Assembly (NCBI RefSeq): GCF_003569915.1
Contig: NZ_KZ984448.1
Span: forward strand, 1 to 64,000
DNA: 64,000 bases
Source of the DNA: Comamonas testosteroni
Lineage (GTDB): Bacteria > Pseudomonadota > Gammaproteobacteria > Burkholderiales > Burkholderiaceae_C
Reading direction: 5' to 3'
A model generated the notes under the pieces. That model did not search any database. It was not told the DNA's origin and saw only the letters and a program-made list of their open reading frames with translations. A program made the translations under genes and the position numbers. Positions 8,521 through 19,954 of this stretch are shown here, piece after piece. How positions within the stretch are numbered: the first letter of the stretch is position 1; every line of letters starts with the position of its first letter.

Positions 8521-9774
8521 ATGGCTGAAATCAAAAACTATTCCCTGAACTTTGGTCCGCAGCACCCGGCCGCACACGGTGTGCTGCGTCTAGTGCTGGA
8601 GCTTGACGGTGAAGTGGTGCAGCGCGCTGACCCACATATCGGATTGCTGCACCGCGCCACTGAAAAGCTGGCCGAAAGCAAGACCTTCATCCAGTCGCTG
8701 CCCTATATGGACCGCCTGGATTACTGCTCGATGATGTGCAACGAGCACGCCTACTGCTTGGCCATCGAAAAGCTGATGGGCATCGAAGTGCCGATCCGCG
8801 CGCAGTACATCCGTGTGATGTTCTCCGAAATCACCCGCATCATGAATCATCTGATGTGGCTGGGTTCCTCGGGCAACGACGCAGGCAGCTCCACCATCCT
8901 GATTTACACCTTCCGTGAGCGTGAAGCGCTGATGGACATGTATGAAGCAGTGTCCGGCGCTCGTATGCACGCAGCCTACTTCCGTCCCGGTGGTGTGTAC
9001 CGCGACCTGCCCGAAAGCATGCCCCAGTACAAGGCCAGCAAGGTGCGCAATCAGCGTTCCATGGAAGCCATGAATGAGGACCGCAAGGGCTCGCTGCTGG
9101 ACTTCATCGACGCCTTCACACAGCGTTTCCCCGCTTGTGCTGACGAATACGAAACCCTGCTGACCGATAATCGTATCTGGAAGCAGCGTAACGTCGGTAT
9201 TGGCGTGGTATCTGCGGAGCGTGCTATCAATCTGGGACTGACTGGCCCCATGCTGCGCGGCTCGGGTCTGGCCTGGGACATGCGCAAGACCCAGCCTTAC
9301 GAGGTCTACGACAAGCTGGACTTTGACATTCCAGTGGGCAAGACTGGCGACTGCTACGACCGCTATTTGGTGCGCGTGGCAGAAATGCGCGAGTCCAACA
9401 AGATCATCAAGCAATGCGTGGACTGGCTGCGTGCCAACCCCGGCCCGGTGATCACGGACAACCACAAGGTTGCGCCCGCTCACCGCGAAGCCATGAAGTC
9501 CAACATGGAAGAGCTGATCCACCACTTCAAGCTCTTCACCGAAGGTTTCAAGGTTCCCGAAGGCGAGGCCTATGCCTCAGTCGAACACCCCAAGGGTGAG
9601 TTCGGCATTTATTTGATCAGCGATGGTGCCAACAAGCCCTATCGCCTGAAGATTCGTCCACCAGGATTCGTGCACTTGGCCGCTATCGATGAGATGAGCC
9701 GTGGTCACATGCTGGCTGACGCCGTGATGGTGCTCAGTACCCTGGACATCGTGTTTGGAGACGTTGACCGATGA
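8521..9774 (+). CDS. nuoD: NADH-quinone oxidoreductase subunit D
   Basis: A 417-residue 49-kDa-type subunit related to [NiFe]-hydrogenase large subunits. It forms most of the quinone-reduction pocket with NuoB. It opens with [15 protein letters not shown], the conserved His loop at the quinone headgroup, and ends with the invariant [10 protein letters not shown]. The normal full length is present. The stop overlaps the nuoE start (ATGA). Confidence 0.98.
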   Translation: MAEIKNYSLNFGPQHPAAHGVLRLVLELDGEVVQRADPHIGLLHRATEKLAESKTFIQSLPYMDRLDYCSMMCNEHAYCLAIEKLMGIEVPIRAQYIRVMFSEITRIMNHLMWLGSSGNDAGSSTILIYTFREREALMDMYEAVSGARMHAAYFRPGGVYRDLPESMPQYKASKVRNQRSMEAMNEDRKGSLLDFIDAFTQRFPACADEYETLLTDNRIWKQRNVGIGVVSAERAINLGLTGPMLRGSGLAWDMRKTQPYEVYDKLDFDIPVGKTGDCYDRYLVRVAEMRESNKIIKQCVDWLRANPGPVITDNHKVAPAHREAMKSNMEELIHHFKLFTEGFKVPEGEAYASVEHPKGEFGIYLISDGANKPYRLKIRPPGFVHLAAIDEMSRGHMLADAVMVLSTLDIVFGDVDR

Positions 9775-10262
9775 TTACCGAAGCGACCAGAGAGCGCTTT
9801 GCGCGTGAGGTGGCCAAGTATCCGGCTGAGCAAAAGCAGTCCGCCGTGATGGCGTGTCTGTCCATCGTGCAGCAGGAACAGGGCTGGGTCAGCCAGGAAA
9901 GCGAGGCAGTGATTGCCGAGGTTCTGGGCATGCCCGAGATTGCGGTGCACGAAGTCACCACTTTCTACAACATGTACAACCAGCAGCCTGTTGGCAAGTA
10001 CAAGCTCAATGTCTGCACCAATCTGCCATGCCAGCTGCGTGACGGCTACAAGGCTTTGCACCATCTGGAGCACAAGCTGGGCATCAAGATGGGCGAGACC
10101 ACTAAGGACGGTCTGTTCACACTGCAGCAGTCCGAGTGCCTGGGGGCCTGTGCCGATTCTCCCGTGATGCTGGTCAATGACCGTTGCATGTGCAGCTTCA
10201 TGAGCAATGAAAAGCTGGACGAGCTGGTGGACGGCCTGCGCGCAGCGGAGGGCAAGGCATGA
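9771..10262 (+). CDS. nuoE: NADH-quinone oxidoreductase subunit E
   Basis: A 163-residue 24-kDa-type thioredoxin-fold subunit carrying the off-pathway 2Fe-2S cluster N1a. Four Cys ligands occur as VCTNLPC and [11 protein letters not shown]. It forms the NADH dehydrogenase module with NuoF and NuoG. It overlaps nuoD and nuoF by four bases at each end, so the three are translationally coupled. Confidence 0.97.
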   Translation: MITEATRERFAREVAKYPAEQKQSAVMACLSIVQQEQGWVSQESEAVIAEVLGMPEIAVHEVTTFYNMYNQQPVGKYKLNVCTNLPCQLRDGYKALHHLEHKLGIKMGETTKDGLFTLQQSECLGACADSPVMLVNDRCMCSFMSNEKLDELVDGLRAAEGKA

Positions 10263-11623
10263 GCACGATTTTGAACAATCCTGCTGCCAATGCAGTGCTG
10301 GCCAAGTTCGCTTCTTCGGGCAACGAAACCTGCTTCCATGATCGCCACATCAATCCGCAGATCTATGCGGACCTGAACGGTAGCAACTGGTCCATCAAGG
10401 ACTATGAAGCGCGTGGTGGTTACCAGGCGCTGAAGAAGCTGCTGGGCAAGGATGGCGGCGAAGGTCTGACGCAAGATCAGGTCATCGCCACCATGAAGGA
10501 ATCGGGCCTGCGTGGCCGTGGTGGTGCGGGCTTCCCCACGGGACTGAAGTGGAGCTTCATGCCCCGCAACTTCCCCGGTCAGAAGCATCTGGTCTGCAAC
10601 TCCGACGAGGGTGAACCAGGCACCTGCAAGGACCGCGACATCCTGATGTTCAACCCCCACATTGTCATCGAAGGCATGATCATTGCCGCGTATGCGATGG
10701 GCATCAGCGTGGGCTACAACTACATCCACGGTGAAATCTTCCAGGTCTACGAGCGCTTTGAAGCCGCCCTGGAAGAAGCTCGTGCTGCCGGCTATCTGGG
10801 TGACAACATTCTGGGTAGCAGCTTCAGCTTCCAGCTGCATGCGCACCATGGTTTTGGCGCCTACATCTGCGGCGAAGAAACAGCGCTGCTGGAGTCGCTG
10901 GAAGGCAAGAAGGGGCAGCCCCGCTTCAAGCCACCATTCCCCGCCAGCTTTGGCCTGTACGGCAAGCCCACGACCATCAACAACACCGAAACCTTCGCAG
11001 CGGTGCCCTGGATCATCCGCAACGGTGGTCAGGCTTACCTCGAATGTGGCAAGCCCAACAACGGCGGCACCAAGATTTTCTCGGTCAGCGGTGACGTGAA
11101 TCTGCCCGGTAACTACGAAGTACCTCTGGGTACCTCCTTTGAAAAGTTGCTGGAGTTGGCTGGCGGTGTGCGCACCGGCCGCAAGCTCAAGGCTGTGATT
11201 CCCGGTGGTTCGTCCTCTCCTGTGCTTCCTGCCGACATCATGATGCAGTGCACGATGGACTACGACTCCATCTCCAAGGCCGGCTCCATGCTGGGCTCGG
11301 GCGCCGTGATTGTGATGGACGATTCGCGCGACATGGTCGAGAGCCTGCTGCGTCTGTCGTACTTCTATTCGCACGAGTCCTGCGGCCAGTGCACGCCTTG
11401 CCGTGAAGGCACGGGCTGGCTGTGGCGCGTGGTGAACCGTATTCAGCACGGCGAAGGCCGTCCGGAAGATATCGAGCTGTTGGACTCGGTATCCGTGAAC
11501 ATCATGGGTCGCACGATTTGTGCGCTGGGCGATGCGGCAGCGATGCCGGTGCGCGCCATGATCAAGCACTTCCGCCACGAGTTTGAAGCGAAGATCCAGA
11601 ACGCTTCCAAGCAGGCCGCATAA
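10259..11623 (+). CDS. nuoF: NADH-quinone oxidoreductase subunit F
   Basis: A 454-residue 51-kDa-type subunit, the NADH entry point, binding FMN and 4Fe-4S cluster N3. Motifs in order are [17 protein letters not shown] (FMN/NADH loop), [18 protein letters not shown] (nucleotide fold) and [16 protein letters not shown] (N3 ligands), with the fourth Cys in [11 protein letters not shown]. Length and order are standard. Confidence 0.98.
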   Translation: MSTILNNPAANAVLAKFASSGNETCFHDRHINPQIYADLNGSNWSIKDYEARGGYQALKKLLGKDGGEGLTQDQVIATMKESGLRGRGGAGFPTGLKWSFMPRNFPGQKHLVCNSDEGEPGTCKDRDILMFNPHIVIEGMIIAAYAMGISVGYNYIHGEIFQVYERFEAALEEARAAGYLGDNILGSSFSFQLHAHHGFGAYICGEETALLESLEGKKGQPRFKPPFPASFGLYGKPTTINNTETFAAVPWIIRNGGQAYLECGKPNNGGTKIFSVSGDVNLPGNYEVPLGTSFEKLLELAGGVRTGRKLKAVIPGGSSSPVLPADIMMQCTMDYDSISKAGSMLGSGAVIVMDDSRDMVESLLRLSYFYSHESCGQCTPCREGTGWLWRVVNRIQHGEGRPEDIELLDSVSVNIMGRTICALGDAAAMPVRAMIKHFRHEFEAKIQNASKQAA

Positions 11624-11646
11624 GCGCCTGATCGCGAGACAAGCAT

Positions 11647-13764
11647 ATGGTTGAAATTGAACTGGACGGAAAAAAGGTAGAGGTGACGGAAGGCAGCATG
11701 ATCATGCATGCGGCCGAACAATCCGGCTCCTATATTCCTCACTTCTGCTACCACAAGAAGCTATCCATTGCGGCCAACTGCCGCATGTGCCTTGTGGATG
11801 TTGAAAAGGCTCCCAAGCCCATGCCAGCCTGCGCCACGCCCGTGACGCAAGGCATGATCGTGCGCACCAAGAGCGAAAAAGCCATCAAGGCACAACAGTC
11901 GGTGATGGAGTTCTTGCTCATCAATCACCCGCTGGACTGCCCCATCTGCGACCAGGGCGGTGAATGCCAGCTGCAGGACCTGGCCGTGGGCTATGGCGGA
12001 TCTTCCTCGCGCTACGAAGAAGAAAAGCGCGTGGTCTTCCACAAGAATGTGGGTCCGCTGATTTCCATGGAGGAAATGAGCCGCTGCATCCACTGCACAC
12101 GCTGCGTGCGCTTTGGTCAAGAAGTGGCTGGTGTCATGGAACTGGGCATGATTCACCGCGGTGAACATTCCGAGATCACGACCGTCACTGGCGACACCGT
12201 GGACTCCGAACTGTCGGGCAATATGATCGACATCTGCCCTGTGGGCGCGTTGACCAGCAAGCCTTTCCGCTACAGCGCCCGTACCTGGGAGTTGTCGCGT
12301 CGCAAGTCGGTTTCTCCCCATGACTCCACCGGTGCCAACCTGATTGTTCAGGTCAAGAACCACAAGGTCATGCGCGTTGTGCCCTTCGAAAACGAAGAAG
12401 TCAACGAATGCTGGATTGCCGACCGTGACCGTTTCTCCTACGAAGCACTGAACAGCGATGAACGCCTGACTAAGCCCATGCTCAAGCAGGGCGGTGTCTG
12501 GAAGGAAGTCGACTGGCAGACTGCTCTGGAATATGTAGCTAACGGCCTGCAGCAGATCAAGACTCAGCACGGTGTGAACAGCATCGGCGCTTTGGTCAGT
12601 CCCCACAGTACTGTGGAAGAACTGTTCCTGGCCGCCAAGCTGGTGCGTGGCATTGGCAGTGAAAACATCGACTACCGCCTGCGCAATGCTGAATTCACGG
12701 CCACTCAAGGCGTACAGTGGCTGGGTCTGCCCATCGCGGCATTGAGCAATCTGCAGTCGGCTCTGATCGTGGGCTCCAACCTGCGCAAGGACCATCCGCT
12801 GTTCGCTCAGCGTATCCGTCAGGCTGCCAAGAAGGGCTGCAAGGTTTTCTCCATCAACGAACGCGTCTATGACTGGGCACTGCCCGTCAACGCTTCGGTG
12901 GTGGCTGCCGCTGACTGGGCTCAGGCGCTGGCCGATGTGGCTGCTGCCGTGGCCGAAGCCAAGGGCGTGAATGCACCTGTGGCAGGCCAAGCTCATGACG
13001 AAGCCAAGGCGATTGCGGCTGCACTGCTGGCTGGCGAGCAAAAGGCCGTGCTGCTGGGTAATGCCGCTGCTCACCATGCTCAAGCATCCGTGCTGCTGGG
13101 TCTGGCTAACTGGATTGCCGAGCAAACCGGTGCCAGCGTGGGCTATCTGACCGAAGCTGCCAATACCGTGGGCGCCCAATGGGTCAAGGCTGTGCCCGCA
13201 GGCAATGGTCTGAACGCTGCTCAGATGATGGCTGGTGGCCTGAAGGCTGCCATTTTGCTGAACAACGAACCCGAGTTTGACAGTGCTGCTGGCAAGCCCG
13301 CCGTGGCTGGTCTGAACAAGGCCGAAATGGTAGTGACGCTGAGCCCGTTCAAGGCGAACATGGAATTCAGCGATGTGCTGTTGCCTATCGCTCCGTTCAC
13401 CGAAACATCGGGCAGCTTTGTCAACGCCGAAGGCCGCGTGCAGAGCTTCCACGCGGTGGTCAAGCCTCTGGCTGAAACCCGTCCTGCCTGGAAGGTGCTG
13501 CGCGTGCTTTCCAACCTGATGGGTGTGTCTGGCGTGGACTACGAAACATCGCAGGATGTGCTGGCTGCAGCCACTGCCGGTGCTACTCAAGTGCCTGTTG
13601 CCGCATTGAGCAATGCCGCCAAGGCTGTGGATGCTGTGCCTGCCGCTAGTGCTGCAGCTCCTGTCGTGGCCAGCATTTATCAGCTCGACAGCATTGTGCG
13701 CCGCGCTACGTCGCTGCAATTGACGGCAGATGCTCGTCAGGTTCGTGAGGGAGGCGCCGCATGA
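11647..13764 (+). CDS. nuoG: NADH-quinone oxidoreductase subunit G
   Basis: A 705-residue 75-kDa-type subunit. The N-terminal ferredoxin domain has [18 protein letters not shown] and a following PACATPV (N1b), then [18 protein letters not shown] and HCTRCVRF (N5/N4 ligands). The rest is a molybdopterin-oxidoreductase-like domain without the cofactor, Ala-rich near the end. It is shorter than the E. coli protein but normal for this group. Its stop overlaps nuoH (ATGA). Confidence 0.97.
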   Translation: MVEIELDGKKVEVTEGSMIMHAAEQSGSYIPHFCYHKKLSIAANCRMCLVDVEKAPKPMPACATPVTQGMIVRTKSEKAIKAQQSVMEFLLINHPLDCPICDQGGECQLQDLAVGYGGSSSRYEEEKRVVFHKNVGPLISMEEMSRCIHCTRCVRFGQEVAGVMELGMIHRGEHSEITTVTGDTVDSELSGNMIDICPVGALTSKPFRYSARTWELSRRKSVSPHDSTGANLIVQVKNHKVMRVVPFENEEVNECWIADRDRFSYEALNSDERLTKPMLKQGGVWKEVDWQTALEYVANGLQQIKTQHGVNSIGALVSPHSTVEELFLAAKLVRGIGSENIDYRLRNAEFTATQGVQWLGLPIAALSNLQSALIVGSNLRKDHPLFAQRIRQAAKKGCKVFSINERVYDWALPVNASVVAAADWAQALADVAAAVAEAKGVNAPVAGQAHDEAKAIAAALLAGEQKAVLLGNAAAHHAQASVLLGLANWIAEQTGASVGYLTEAANTVGAQWVKAVPAGNGLNAAQMMAGGLKAAILLNNEPEFDSAAGKPAVAGLNKAEMVVTLSPFKANMEFSDVLLPIAPFTETSGSFVNAEGRVQSFHAVVKPLAETRPAWKVLRVLSNLMGVSGVDYETSQDVLAAATAGATQVPVAALSNAAKAVDAVPAASAAAPVVASIYQLDSIVRRATSLQLTADARQVREGGAA

Positions 13765-14837
13765 TCGACGCATTGAAAGCCTGGGGCCTGGGCTTGTCCG
13801 CAGCCCCTTTCTGGACCGATGTGGCTTGGCCTGTCATCTGGATTCTGCTGGGCATCGTGGCTATCGTGGCCCCTCTGATGGGTGCAGTGGCCTATCTGAC
13901 GCTTTGGGAGCGCAAGCTGCTGGGCTTCATGCAGATTCGCCTGGGGCCCAACCGTGTGGGTCCCTCCGGTCTGTTGCAGCCTCTGGCTGACGGCCTGAAG
14001 CTGTTGACCAAGGAACTGATTCAGCCCACGGCTGCTGCCAAGGGCCTGTTCTATGTGGGTCCCGTCATGGCCATCATGCCGGCTCTGGCTGCCTGGGTGG
14101 TGATTCCTTTCGCCCCTGATGTGGCCCTGGCCAACGTGAACGCTGGCTTGCTGCTGATGATGGCTATTACTTCGATTGAAGTGTATGGTGTGATCATCGC
14201 GGGCTGGGCTTCGAACTCCAAGTACGCCTTCCTGGGCGCACTGCGTGCTTCGGCTCAGATGGTGAGCTATGAAATCGCGCTGGGCTTCTGCTTCTTGGTT
14301 GTCATCATGGTGACCGGCAGCATGAACCTGACCGAAATTGTGCTGAGCCAAGGCAAGGGTCAGTTTGCAGCCATGGGTGCGAGCGTTCTGTCCTGGAACT
14401 GGCTGCCTCTGCTGCCCATCTTTGTGGTCTACCTGATCTCTGTTGTCGCTGAAACCAATCGTCACCCGTTTGACGTGGTTGAAGGCGAAGCCGAAATCGT
14501 GGCTGGTCACATGGTTGAGTACTCGGGCATGGGCTTTGCCGTGTTCTTCTTGGCCGAATACGCCAGCATGTGGCTGGTCTCGATCCTGGCTGTGATCATG
14601 TTCCTGGGCGGCTGGTTGCCTCCATTTGACTTCCTGGGCTTTATTCCGGGCTGGATCTGGCTGGCGATCAAGACCTTCCTGGTGGTGTCCATGTTCATTT
14701 GGATTCGCGCCACCTTCCCTCGCTTCCGTTATGACCAGATCATGCGTCTGGGCTGGAAGATCTTCATTCCCGTCACCCTGGTGTGGCTGGTGGTTGTGGG
14801 TGCTTGGCTGTACTCGCCCTGGAACATCTGGAAATAA
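13761..14837 (+). CDS. nuoH: NADH-quinone oxidoreductase subunit H
   Basis: A 358-residue membrane subunit (ND1-type) with about eight helices that connects the peripheral arm to the proton channels and lines the quinone entry tunnel. Conserved blocks are [19 protein letters not shown] and [20 protein letters not shown], whose Glu/Asp residues sit on the conserved charged path. Confidence 0.97.
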   Translation: MIDALKAWGLGLSAAPFWTDVAWPVIWILLGIVAIVAPLMGAVAYLTLWERKLLGFMQIRLGPNRVGPSGLLQPLADGLKLLTKELIQPTAAAKGLFYVGPVMAIMPALAAWVVIPFAPDVALANVNAGLLLMMAITSIEVYGVIIAGWASNSKYAFLGALRASAQMVSYEIALGFCFLVVIMVTGSMNLTEIVLSQGKGQFAAMGASVLSWNWLPLLPIFVVYLISVVAETNRHPFDVVEGEAEIVAGHMVEYSGMGFAVFFLAEYASMWLVSILAVIMFLGGWLPPFDFLGFIPGWIWLAIKTFLVVSMFIWIRATFPRFRYDQIMRLGWKIFIPVTLVWLVVVGAWLYSPWNIWK

Positions 14838-14848
14838 GCGGAGTACGT

Positions 14849-15358
14849 ATGTCTGCAGTAGCTGCAACTCCTTTCTCCTTCAAGGATTTCCTCAAGAGCT
14901 TCATGCTCTGGGAACTGGCCAAGGGCATGGCCCTGACTGGTCGTTACACCTTCCGTCGCAAGATCACGGTGCAGTTCCCCGAGGAAAAAACACCTCAGTC
15001 GCCGCGCTTTCGTGGCCTGCATGCTCTGCGCCGTTATGAAAACGGTGAAGAGCGCTGCATTGCCTGCAAGCTGTGCGAAGCCGTGTGCCCTGCCATGGCG
15101 ATCACCATCGAGTCCGATGTGCGTGATGACGGCTCCCGCCGTACCACGCGCTATGACATTGACCTCACCAAGTGCATCTTCTGCGGCTTCTGCGAAGAAA
15201 GCTGCCCGGTGGACTCCATCGTTGAGACGCATATCTTCGAATACCACGGCGAAAAGCGCGGTGACCTCTACTTCACCAAGGACATGCTCCTGGCAGTGGG
15301 TGACCGTTATGAAGCCGAGATCGCTGCCAACAAGGCGGCAGATGCCAAGTACCGCTGA
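14849..15358 (+). CDS. nuoI: NADH-quinone oxidoreductase subunit I
   Basis: A 169-residue 8Fe-ferredoxin-type subunit with two 4Fe-4S motifs, [12 protein letters not shown] and [12 protein letters not shown] (clusters N6a and N6b), relaying electrons toward NuoB. The ATG at 14849 begins [14 protein letters not shown] and lies 11 bases after nuoH; the longer in-frame extension into nuoH is rejected because it would overlap by 55 bases with non-conserved sequence. Confidence 0.97.
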   Translation: MSAVAATPFSFKDFLKSFMLWELAKGMALTGRYTFRRKITVQFPEEKTPQSPRFRGLHALRRYENGEERCIACKLCEAVCPAMAITIESDVRDDGSRRTTRYDIDLTKCIFCGFCEESCPVDSIVETHIFEYHGEKRGDLYFTKDMLLAVGDRYEAEIAANKAADAKYR

Positions 15359-15392
15359 TGCGGCTCCTTGATCACTTGAAAAGATTCGATCC

Positions 15393-16067
15393 ATGGACGC
15401 CAAAACTGGTTTTTTCTATCTGTTCTCGGTAGTGCTGCTGTTTGCAGCCTTCCGGGTTGTCACGGCTCGCAACCCTGTGCATGCCGTGCTCAATCTGATT
15501 CTGGCTTTCTCTCAAGCCGCTGCCATCTGGCTGCTGCTGAAGGCTGAATTCCTGGGCATCGCGCTGGTGCTCGTGTATCTGGGCGCTGTGATGGTGCTGT
15601 TCCTGTTCGTGGTGATGATGCTCGATATCCGTATCGACTCTGTGCGCCGTGGCTTCTGGAAGCATTTCCCGTTTGCGGCATTGATCGGCGTGCTGATTGC
15701 CTTTGAAATGGGCATGGTGCTGATGGGCGGCTTCGGTGATGTCGAAGACGTTAAAGCGGCTGGAGCCACGGTAGTCAACGCTGCTGGCCAGACCGTGCCT
15801 TATTCGAACACCCATGCTCTGGGCAAGCTGCTGTACACGGAGTACCTGTACCCCGTGGAAATCGCAGCTGTGATCCTGCTGGTGGCCATGATTGCCGCGA
15901 TTGCCCTGACGCTGCGCAAGCGCAAGGACAGCAAGGCTATGAATCCGGCTGATCAAATTCGTGTGCGTGCTTCTGACCGTATCAAGCTGGTCAAGGTGGA
16001 AACCACGAAGCCTGCACAAAAACCTGACGCCGAAGCCGCGGCGCCTGCAGTGGAGACAAAAGCATGA
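15393..16067 (+). CDS. nuoJ: NADH-quinone oxidoreductase subunit J
   Basis: A 224-residue membrane subunit (ND6-type) with five predicted helices, including the conserved [26 protein letters not shown] region. The C-terminal 45 residues are charged and Ala-rich, an extension beyond the membrane core. It overlaps nuoK by four bases. Confidence 0.96.
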   Translation: MDAKTGFFYLFSVVLLFAAFRVVTARNPVHAVLNLILAFSQAAAIWLLLKAEFLGIALVLVYLGAVMVLFLFVVMMLDIRIDSVRRGFWKHFPFAALIGVLIAFEMGMVLMGGFGDVEDVKAAGATVVNAAGQTVPYSNTHALGKLLYTEYLYPVEIAAVILLVAMIAAIALTLRKRKDSKAMNPADQIRVRASDRIKLVKVETTKPAQKPDAEAAAPAVETKA

Positions 16068-16372
16068 CGCTGACTTTGGGCCACTTCCTGACGCTGGGCG
16101 CGATGCTGTTTGCGCTCTCCGTGGTTGGCATTTTTCTGAACCGCAAGAACCTGATCGTCTTGCTCATGGCCATCGAGCTGATGCTTCTGGCCGTGAACAT
16201 GAACTTCGTCGCGTTTTCCAGCTATCTGGGCGACATGCACGGACAGGTATTCGTGTTTTTCATCCTGACCGTGGCGGCAGCTGAGTCTGCTATCGGTCTG
16301 GCGATCTTGGTGCTGCTGTTCCGTAACAAGAACAGTATTGATGCGGAAGACCTCAACTCCCTCAAGGGTTGA
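16064..16372 (+). CDS. nuoK: NADH-quinone oxidoreductase subunit K
   Basis: A 102-residue three-helix subunit (ND4L-type). The two functionally important Glu residues lie in [13 protein letters not shown] and [11 protein letters not shown]. The start overlaps the nuoJ stop (ATGA). Confidence 0.97.
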   Translation: MTLTLGHFLTLGAMLFALSVVGIFLNRKNLIVLLMAIELMLLAVNMNFVAFSSYLGDMHGQVFVFFILTVAAAESAIGLAILVLLFRNKNSIDAEDLNSLKG

Positions 16373-16401
16373 GTCCGCCGTTACTTGCAAGGTTCTCAAG
16401 A

Positions 16402-18438
16402 ATGAGTCAAACCCTTTCTGCATCCATGCTGCTTGCGGTGCCATTGGCCCCGCTGGCAGGCTCCGCGCTTGCGGGTATCTGGGGCACGGCCTTTGGCGGC
16501 AACAAGATCGGTCGCACTGGCAGCAGCTCCCTGACGATTCTGGGCGTGCTTGTAGCCTTCATCCTGTCGGCTATCACGTTCCAGGCGGTCGTTTTTGACG
16601 GCGCCAAGTTCAACGAAACCATCTACACATGGATGGTTGTCGGTGGTCTGAAAATGGAAGTCGGTTTCCTGATCGACTCCATCACAGCCATGATGATGTG
16701 CGTGGTGACCTTTGTGTCGCTGATGGTGCACATCTACACCATGGGCTATATGGAAGAAGATGACGGCTACAACCGTTTCTTCTCCTATATCTCGCTGTTT
16801 ACCTTCTCCATGCTGATGCTGGTGATGGCCAACAACCTGCTGCAGCTGTTCTTCGGCTGGGAAGCGGTGGGCCTGGTGTCTTACCTGCTGATTGGCTTCT
16901 ACTACAAGAAGTCCACTGCCATCTTTGCCAATATGAAGGCCTTCCTGGTCAACCGTGTGGGTGACTTTGGCTTCATTCTGGGCATTGGCCTGATCGCTGC
17001 TTACACCGGTACGCTGAATTATTCGGAAATCTTTGCCAAGCTGCCCGAAATTCAGAACACTCAGCTGCCTGGCACAGGCTGGATGCTGGTGACCGTGACT
17101 GCCATCTGCCTGTTCGTGGGCGCGATGGGCAAGTCTGCCCAGTTCCCTCTGCACGCATGGCTGCCAGACTCCATGGAAGGCCCCACACCTATCTCCGCGC
17201 TGATTCACGCGGCGACCATGGTGACGGCTGGTATCTTCATGGTGTCTCGCATGTCGCCGCTGTATGAACTGTCGGACACGGCCTTGAACTTCATCCTGGT
17301 GATCGGCTCCATCACAGCTTTGTTCATGGGTATCCTGGGCATCATCCAGAACGACATCAAGCGCGTGATTGCGTACTCCACGCTGTCGCAGCTCGGTTAC
17401 ATGACCATCGCTCTGGGCGTATCTGCATACTCGGTTTCGGTGTTCCACCTGATGACTCACGCCTTCTTCAAGGCACTGCTGTTCCTCGGTGCGGGTTCCG
17501 TGATCATGGGCATGCACCACAACCAGGATATTCGCTGGATGGGTGGTGTGCGCAAGTACATGCCCATTACCTGGATCACCTTCTTGCTGGGTAACCTGGC
17601 GCTGATCGGTACACCGTTCTTCTCTGGCTTCTATTCCAAGGACGCCATCATTGAAGCGGTTCATGCATCCAATCTGCCTGCGGCTGGCTTCGCCAACTTT
17701 GCGGTGCTGGCTGGCGTGTTCATCACGGCTTTCTACTCGTTCCGTCTGTACTTCATCGTGTTCCACGGCAAGGAGCGTTACGACCAGAATCCTGATGCGC
17801 ACCATGATGATCACCATGCCCACGACGACCACGGTCATGGCCACGACGCCAAGCCCCACGAGTCGCCTCTGGTTGTGACTGGTCCTCTGATGCTGCTGGC
17901 CATTCCTTCGGTGGTGATCGGTGCGATTGCGCTGATGCCCATGCTGTTTGGCGACTTCTTCAAGGGCGTGATCTACGTCGATGGTTCCAAGCACGGTGCC
18001 ATGGCGGAGCTGGCCGAGAAGATTCACGGTTGGGTACCAATGGCTCTGCACGGTTTCACGGCTGCGCCTTTCTGGTTGGCCCTGGCTGGTGTGGTGGTCT
18101 CCTATGTGTTCTACATGGTCAAGCCCGAGATTCCTGCTGCCATCATGGCCTTCTCCAAGAAGATTGGTCTGTATCAGGTTCTGGAAGGCAAGTACGGTGT
18201 GGACTGGGTCTACGAGAACATCTTCGCTCGCGGCGCTCGCGTCTTCGGCACCGTGTTCTGGAAGGTTGGCGATCAGGCCATCATCGATGGTGCTGTCGTG
18301 AATGGTTCCTGGAAGCTCATGGCCAAGTTTGGTCAGTGGGTGCGCGGCCTGCAGTCGGGCTATCTCTATCACTACGCGTTGGTCATGCTGCTGGGTATCG
18401 TTGCCCTCATGACGTACTTCGTGTGGCTCAACAAGTAG
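16402..18438 (+). CDS. nuoL: NADH-quinone oxidoreductase subunit L
   Basis: A 678-residue antiporter-like proton-channel subunit (ND5-type) with about 16 helices and the long lateral helix near the C-terminus. Channel residues are visible in FFGWEAVGLVSYLLIGF (Glu), MGKSAQFPLHAWLPDSMEGPTPISALIHAATMV (Lys, His) and the later HAFFKALLFLGAG (Lys). The ATG at 16402 is preferred to an in-frame TTG at 16369 because AAGG lies before it and the family starts there. A His-rich cytoplasmic or periplasmic loop occurs near residues 466-490. Confidence 0.96.
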   Translation: MSQTLSASMLLAVPLAPLAGSALAGIWGTAFGGNKIGRTGSSSLTILGVLVAFILSAITFQAVVFDGAKFNETIYTWMVVGGLKMEVGFLIDSITAMMMCVVTFVSLMVHIYTMGYMEEDDGYNRFFSYISLFTFSMLMLVMANNLLQLFFGWEAVGLVSYLLIGFYYKKSTAIFANMKAFLVNRVGDFGFILGIGLIAAYTGTLNYSEIFAKLPEIQNTQLPGTGWMLVTVTAICLFVGAMGKSAQFPLHAWLPDSMEGPTPISALIHAATMVTAGIFMVSRMSPLYELSDTALNFILVIGSITALFMGILGIIQNDIKRVIAYSTLSQLGYMTIALGVSAYSVSVFHLMTHAFFKALLFLGAGSVIMGMHHNQDIRWMGGVRKYMPITWITFLLGNLALIGTPFFSGFYSKDAIIEAVHASNLPAAGFANFAVLAGVFITAFYSFRLYFIVFHGKERYDQNPDAHHDDHHAHDDHGHGHDAKPHESPLVVTGPLMLLAIPSVVIGAIALMPMLFGDFFKGVIYVDGSKHGAMAELAEKIHGWVPMALHGFTAAPFWLALAGVVVSYVFYMVKPEIPAAIMAFSKKIGLYQVLEGKYGVDWVYENIFARGARVFGTVFWKVGDQAIIDGAVVNGSWKLMAKFGQWVRGLQSGYLYHYALVMLLGIVALMTYFVWLNK

Positions 18439-18454
18439 TAGGGGAAGAACAAAA

Positions 18455-19930
18455 ATGGGTTTGTTGAGTCTTTCTATCTGGGTGCCGATAGCCTTCGGTG
18501 CCCTCCTGCTGGTCTTCAGCAAAGAAGGGCAGGCCAATGCAGTGCGCTGGCTGGCTCTGATTGGTGCTTTGATCGGTCTGGCGGTGACCATTCCTCTGGT
18601 CACCGGTTTCGACACCACGACTGCCAGCATGCAGTTTGTGGAGAACATGCTCTGGATTGAGCGCTTCAACATCCACTACCACCTTGGTGTGGATGGCATC
18701 TCCATGTGGTTTGTGCCGCTGACGGCTTTCATCACCGTGATTGTGGTGATCGCCTCCTGGCAGAACATCACGGAGCGTGTGAACCAGTACATGGGTGCGT
18801 TCCTGATCCTGTCGGGTCTGATGATTGGCGTGTTCTCTGCTCTGGACGGCATGCTGTTTTACGTGTTCTTCGAAGCAACACTGATCCCGATGTATCTGAT
18901 CATTGGTATCTGGGGTGGTCCGAACCGTATCTACGCAGCCTTCAAGTTCTTCCTGTACACCCTGCTCGGCTCGCTCCTCACGCTGGTTGCTCTGATCTAT
19001 CTGTACACCCAGTCGGGTGGCAGCTTCGAGATCCTGGACTGGCACAAGCTGCCCTTGTCGGGCACGGCTCAGACCCTGATCTTCTTCGCCTTCTTTGCCG
19101 CTTTCGCCGTGAAGGTGCCCATGTTCCCCGTGCACACCTGGCTGCCAGACGTTCACGTGGAAGCGCCTACCGGTGGCTCCGCCGTGCTGGCTGCCATCAT
19201 GCTGAAGCTCGGTGCTTACGGCTTCCTGCGCTTTTCGCTGCCTATCGCTCCTGATGCGGCGCACGAATGGTCGGGTCTGATGATCACGCTGTCGCTGATT
19301 GCCGTGATTTACGTGGGTGTGGTGGCTCTGGTGCAGCGCGACATGAAGAAGCTGGTGGCTTATTCGTCCGTGGCGCACATGGGCTTCGTGACACTGGGCT
19401 TCTTCATGTTCAACAACCTGGGCATCTCCGGCGGCCTGGTGCAGATGATCGCCCACGGCTTTGTGTCGGGCGCGATGTTCCTGTGCATTGGCGTGCTGTA
19501 TGACCGTGTTCACTCGCGTGAAATCGCTGCCTACGGTGGCGTGGTCAACACCATGCCCAAGTTCGCTGCGTTTGCCCTGCTGTTTGCCATGGCCAACTGC
19601 GGTCTGCCCGCGACCGCTGGCTTCGTCGGTGAGTGGATGGTGATTCTGGGCGCCGTGCAGTACAACTTCTGGATCGGTCTGGGCGCTGCCACTGCGCTGA
19701 TCTTTGGTGCTGCCTACACGCTGTGGATGTACAAGCGCGTTTACCTGGGCCCTGTGGGCAATGACCATGTGGCCGAGCTCAAGGACATCAACTGCCGCGA
19801 GTTCCTGGTGCTGGGCGTGCTGGCTGTGGCCGTGCTGGCCATGGGTCTGTACCCCAAGCCCTTCACCGATGTGATGGACGTGTCTGTGGCTGAGCTCATC
19901 AAGCATGTGGCTGTGAGCAAGCTCAACTGA
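18455..19930 (+). CDS. nuoM: NADH-quinone oxidoreductase subunit M
   Basis: A 491-residue antiporter-like subunit (ND4-type) with about 14 helices. Conserved blocks include FYVFFEATLIPMYLIIGIWGG (key Glu), FAVKVPMFPVHTWLPDVHVEAPTGGS (key Lys) and KLVAYSSVAHMGFV. It follows nuoL by 16 bases. Confidence 0.97.
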   Translation: MGLLSLSIWVPIAFGALLLVFSKEGQANAVRWLALIGALIGLAVTIPLVTGFDTTTASMQFVENMLWIERFNIHYHLGVDGISMWFVPLTAFITVIVVIASWQNITERVNQYMGAFLILSGLMIGVFSALDGMLFYVFFEATLIPMYLIIGIWGGPNRIYAAFKFFLYTLLGSLLTLVALIYLYTQSGGSFEILDWHKLPLSGTAQTLIFFAFFAAFAVKVPMFPVHTWLPDVHVEAPTGGSAVLAAIMLKLGAYGFLRFSLPIAPDAAHEWSGLMITLSLIAVIYVGVVALVQRDMKKLVAYSSVAHMGFVTLGFFMFNNLGISGGLVQMIAHGFVSGAMFLCIGVLYDRVHSREIAAYGGVVNTMPKFAAFALLFAMANCGLPATAGFVGEWMVILGAVQYNFWIGLGAATALIFGAAYTLWMYKRVYLGPVGNDHVAELKDINCREFLVLGVLAVAVLAMGLYPKPFTDVMDVSVAELIKHVAVSKLN

Positions 19931-19954
19931 CCCGACTGAAACGAGAGACACGAG

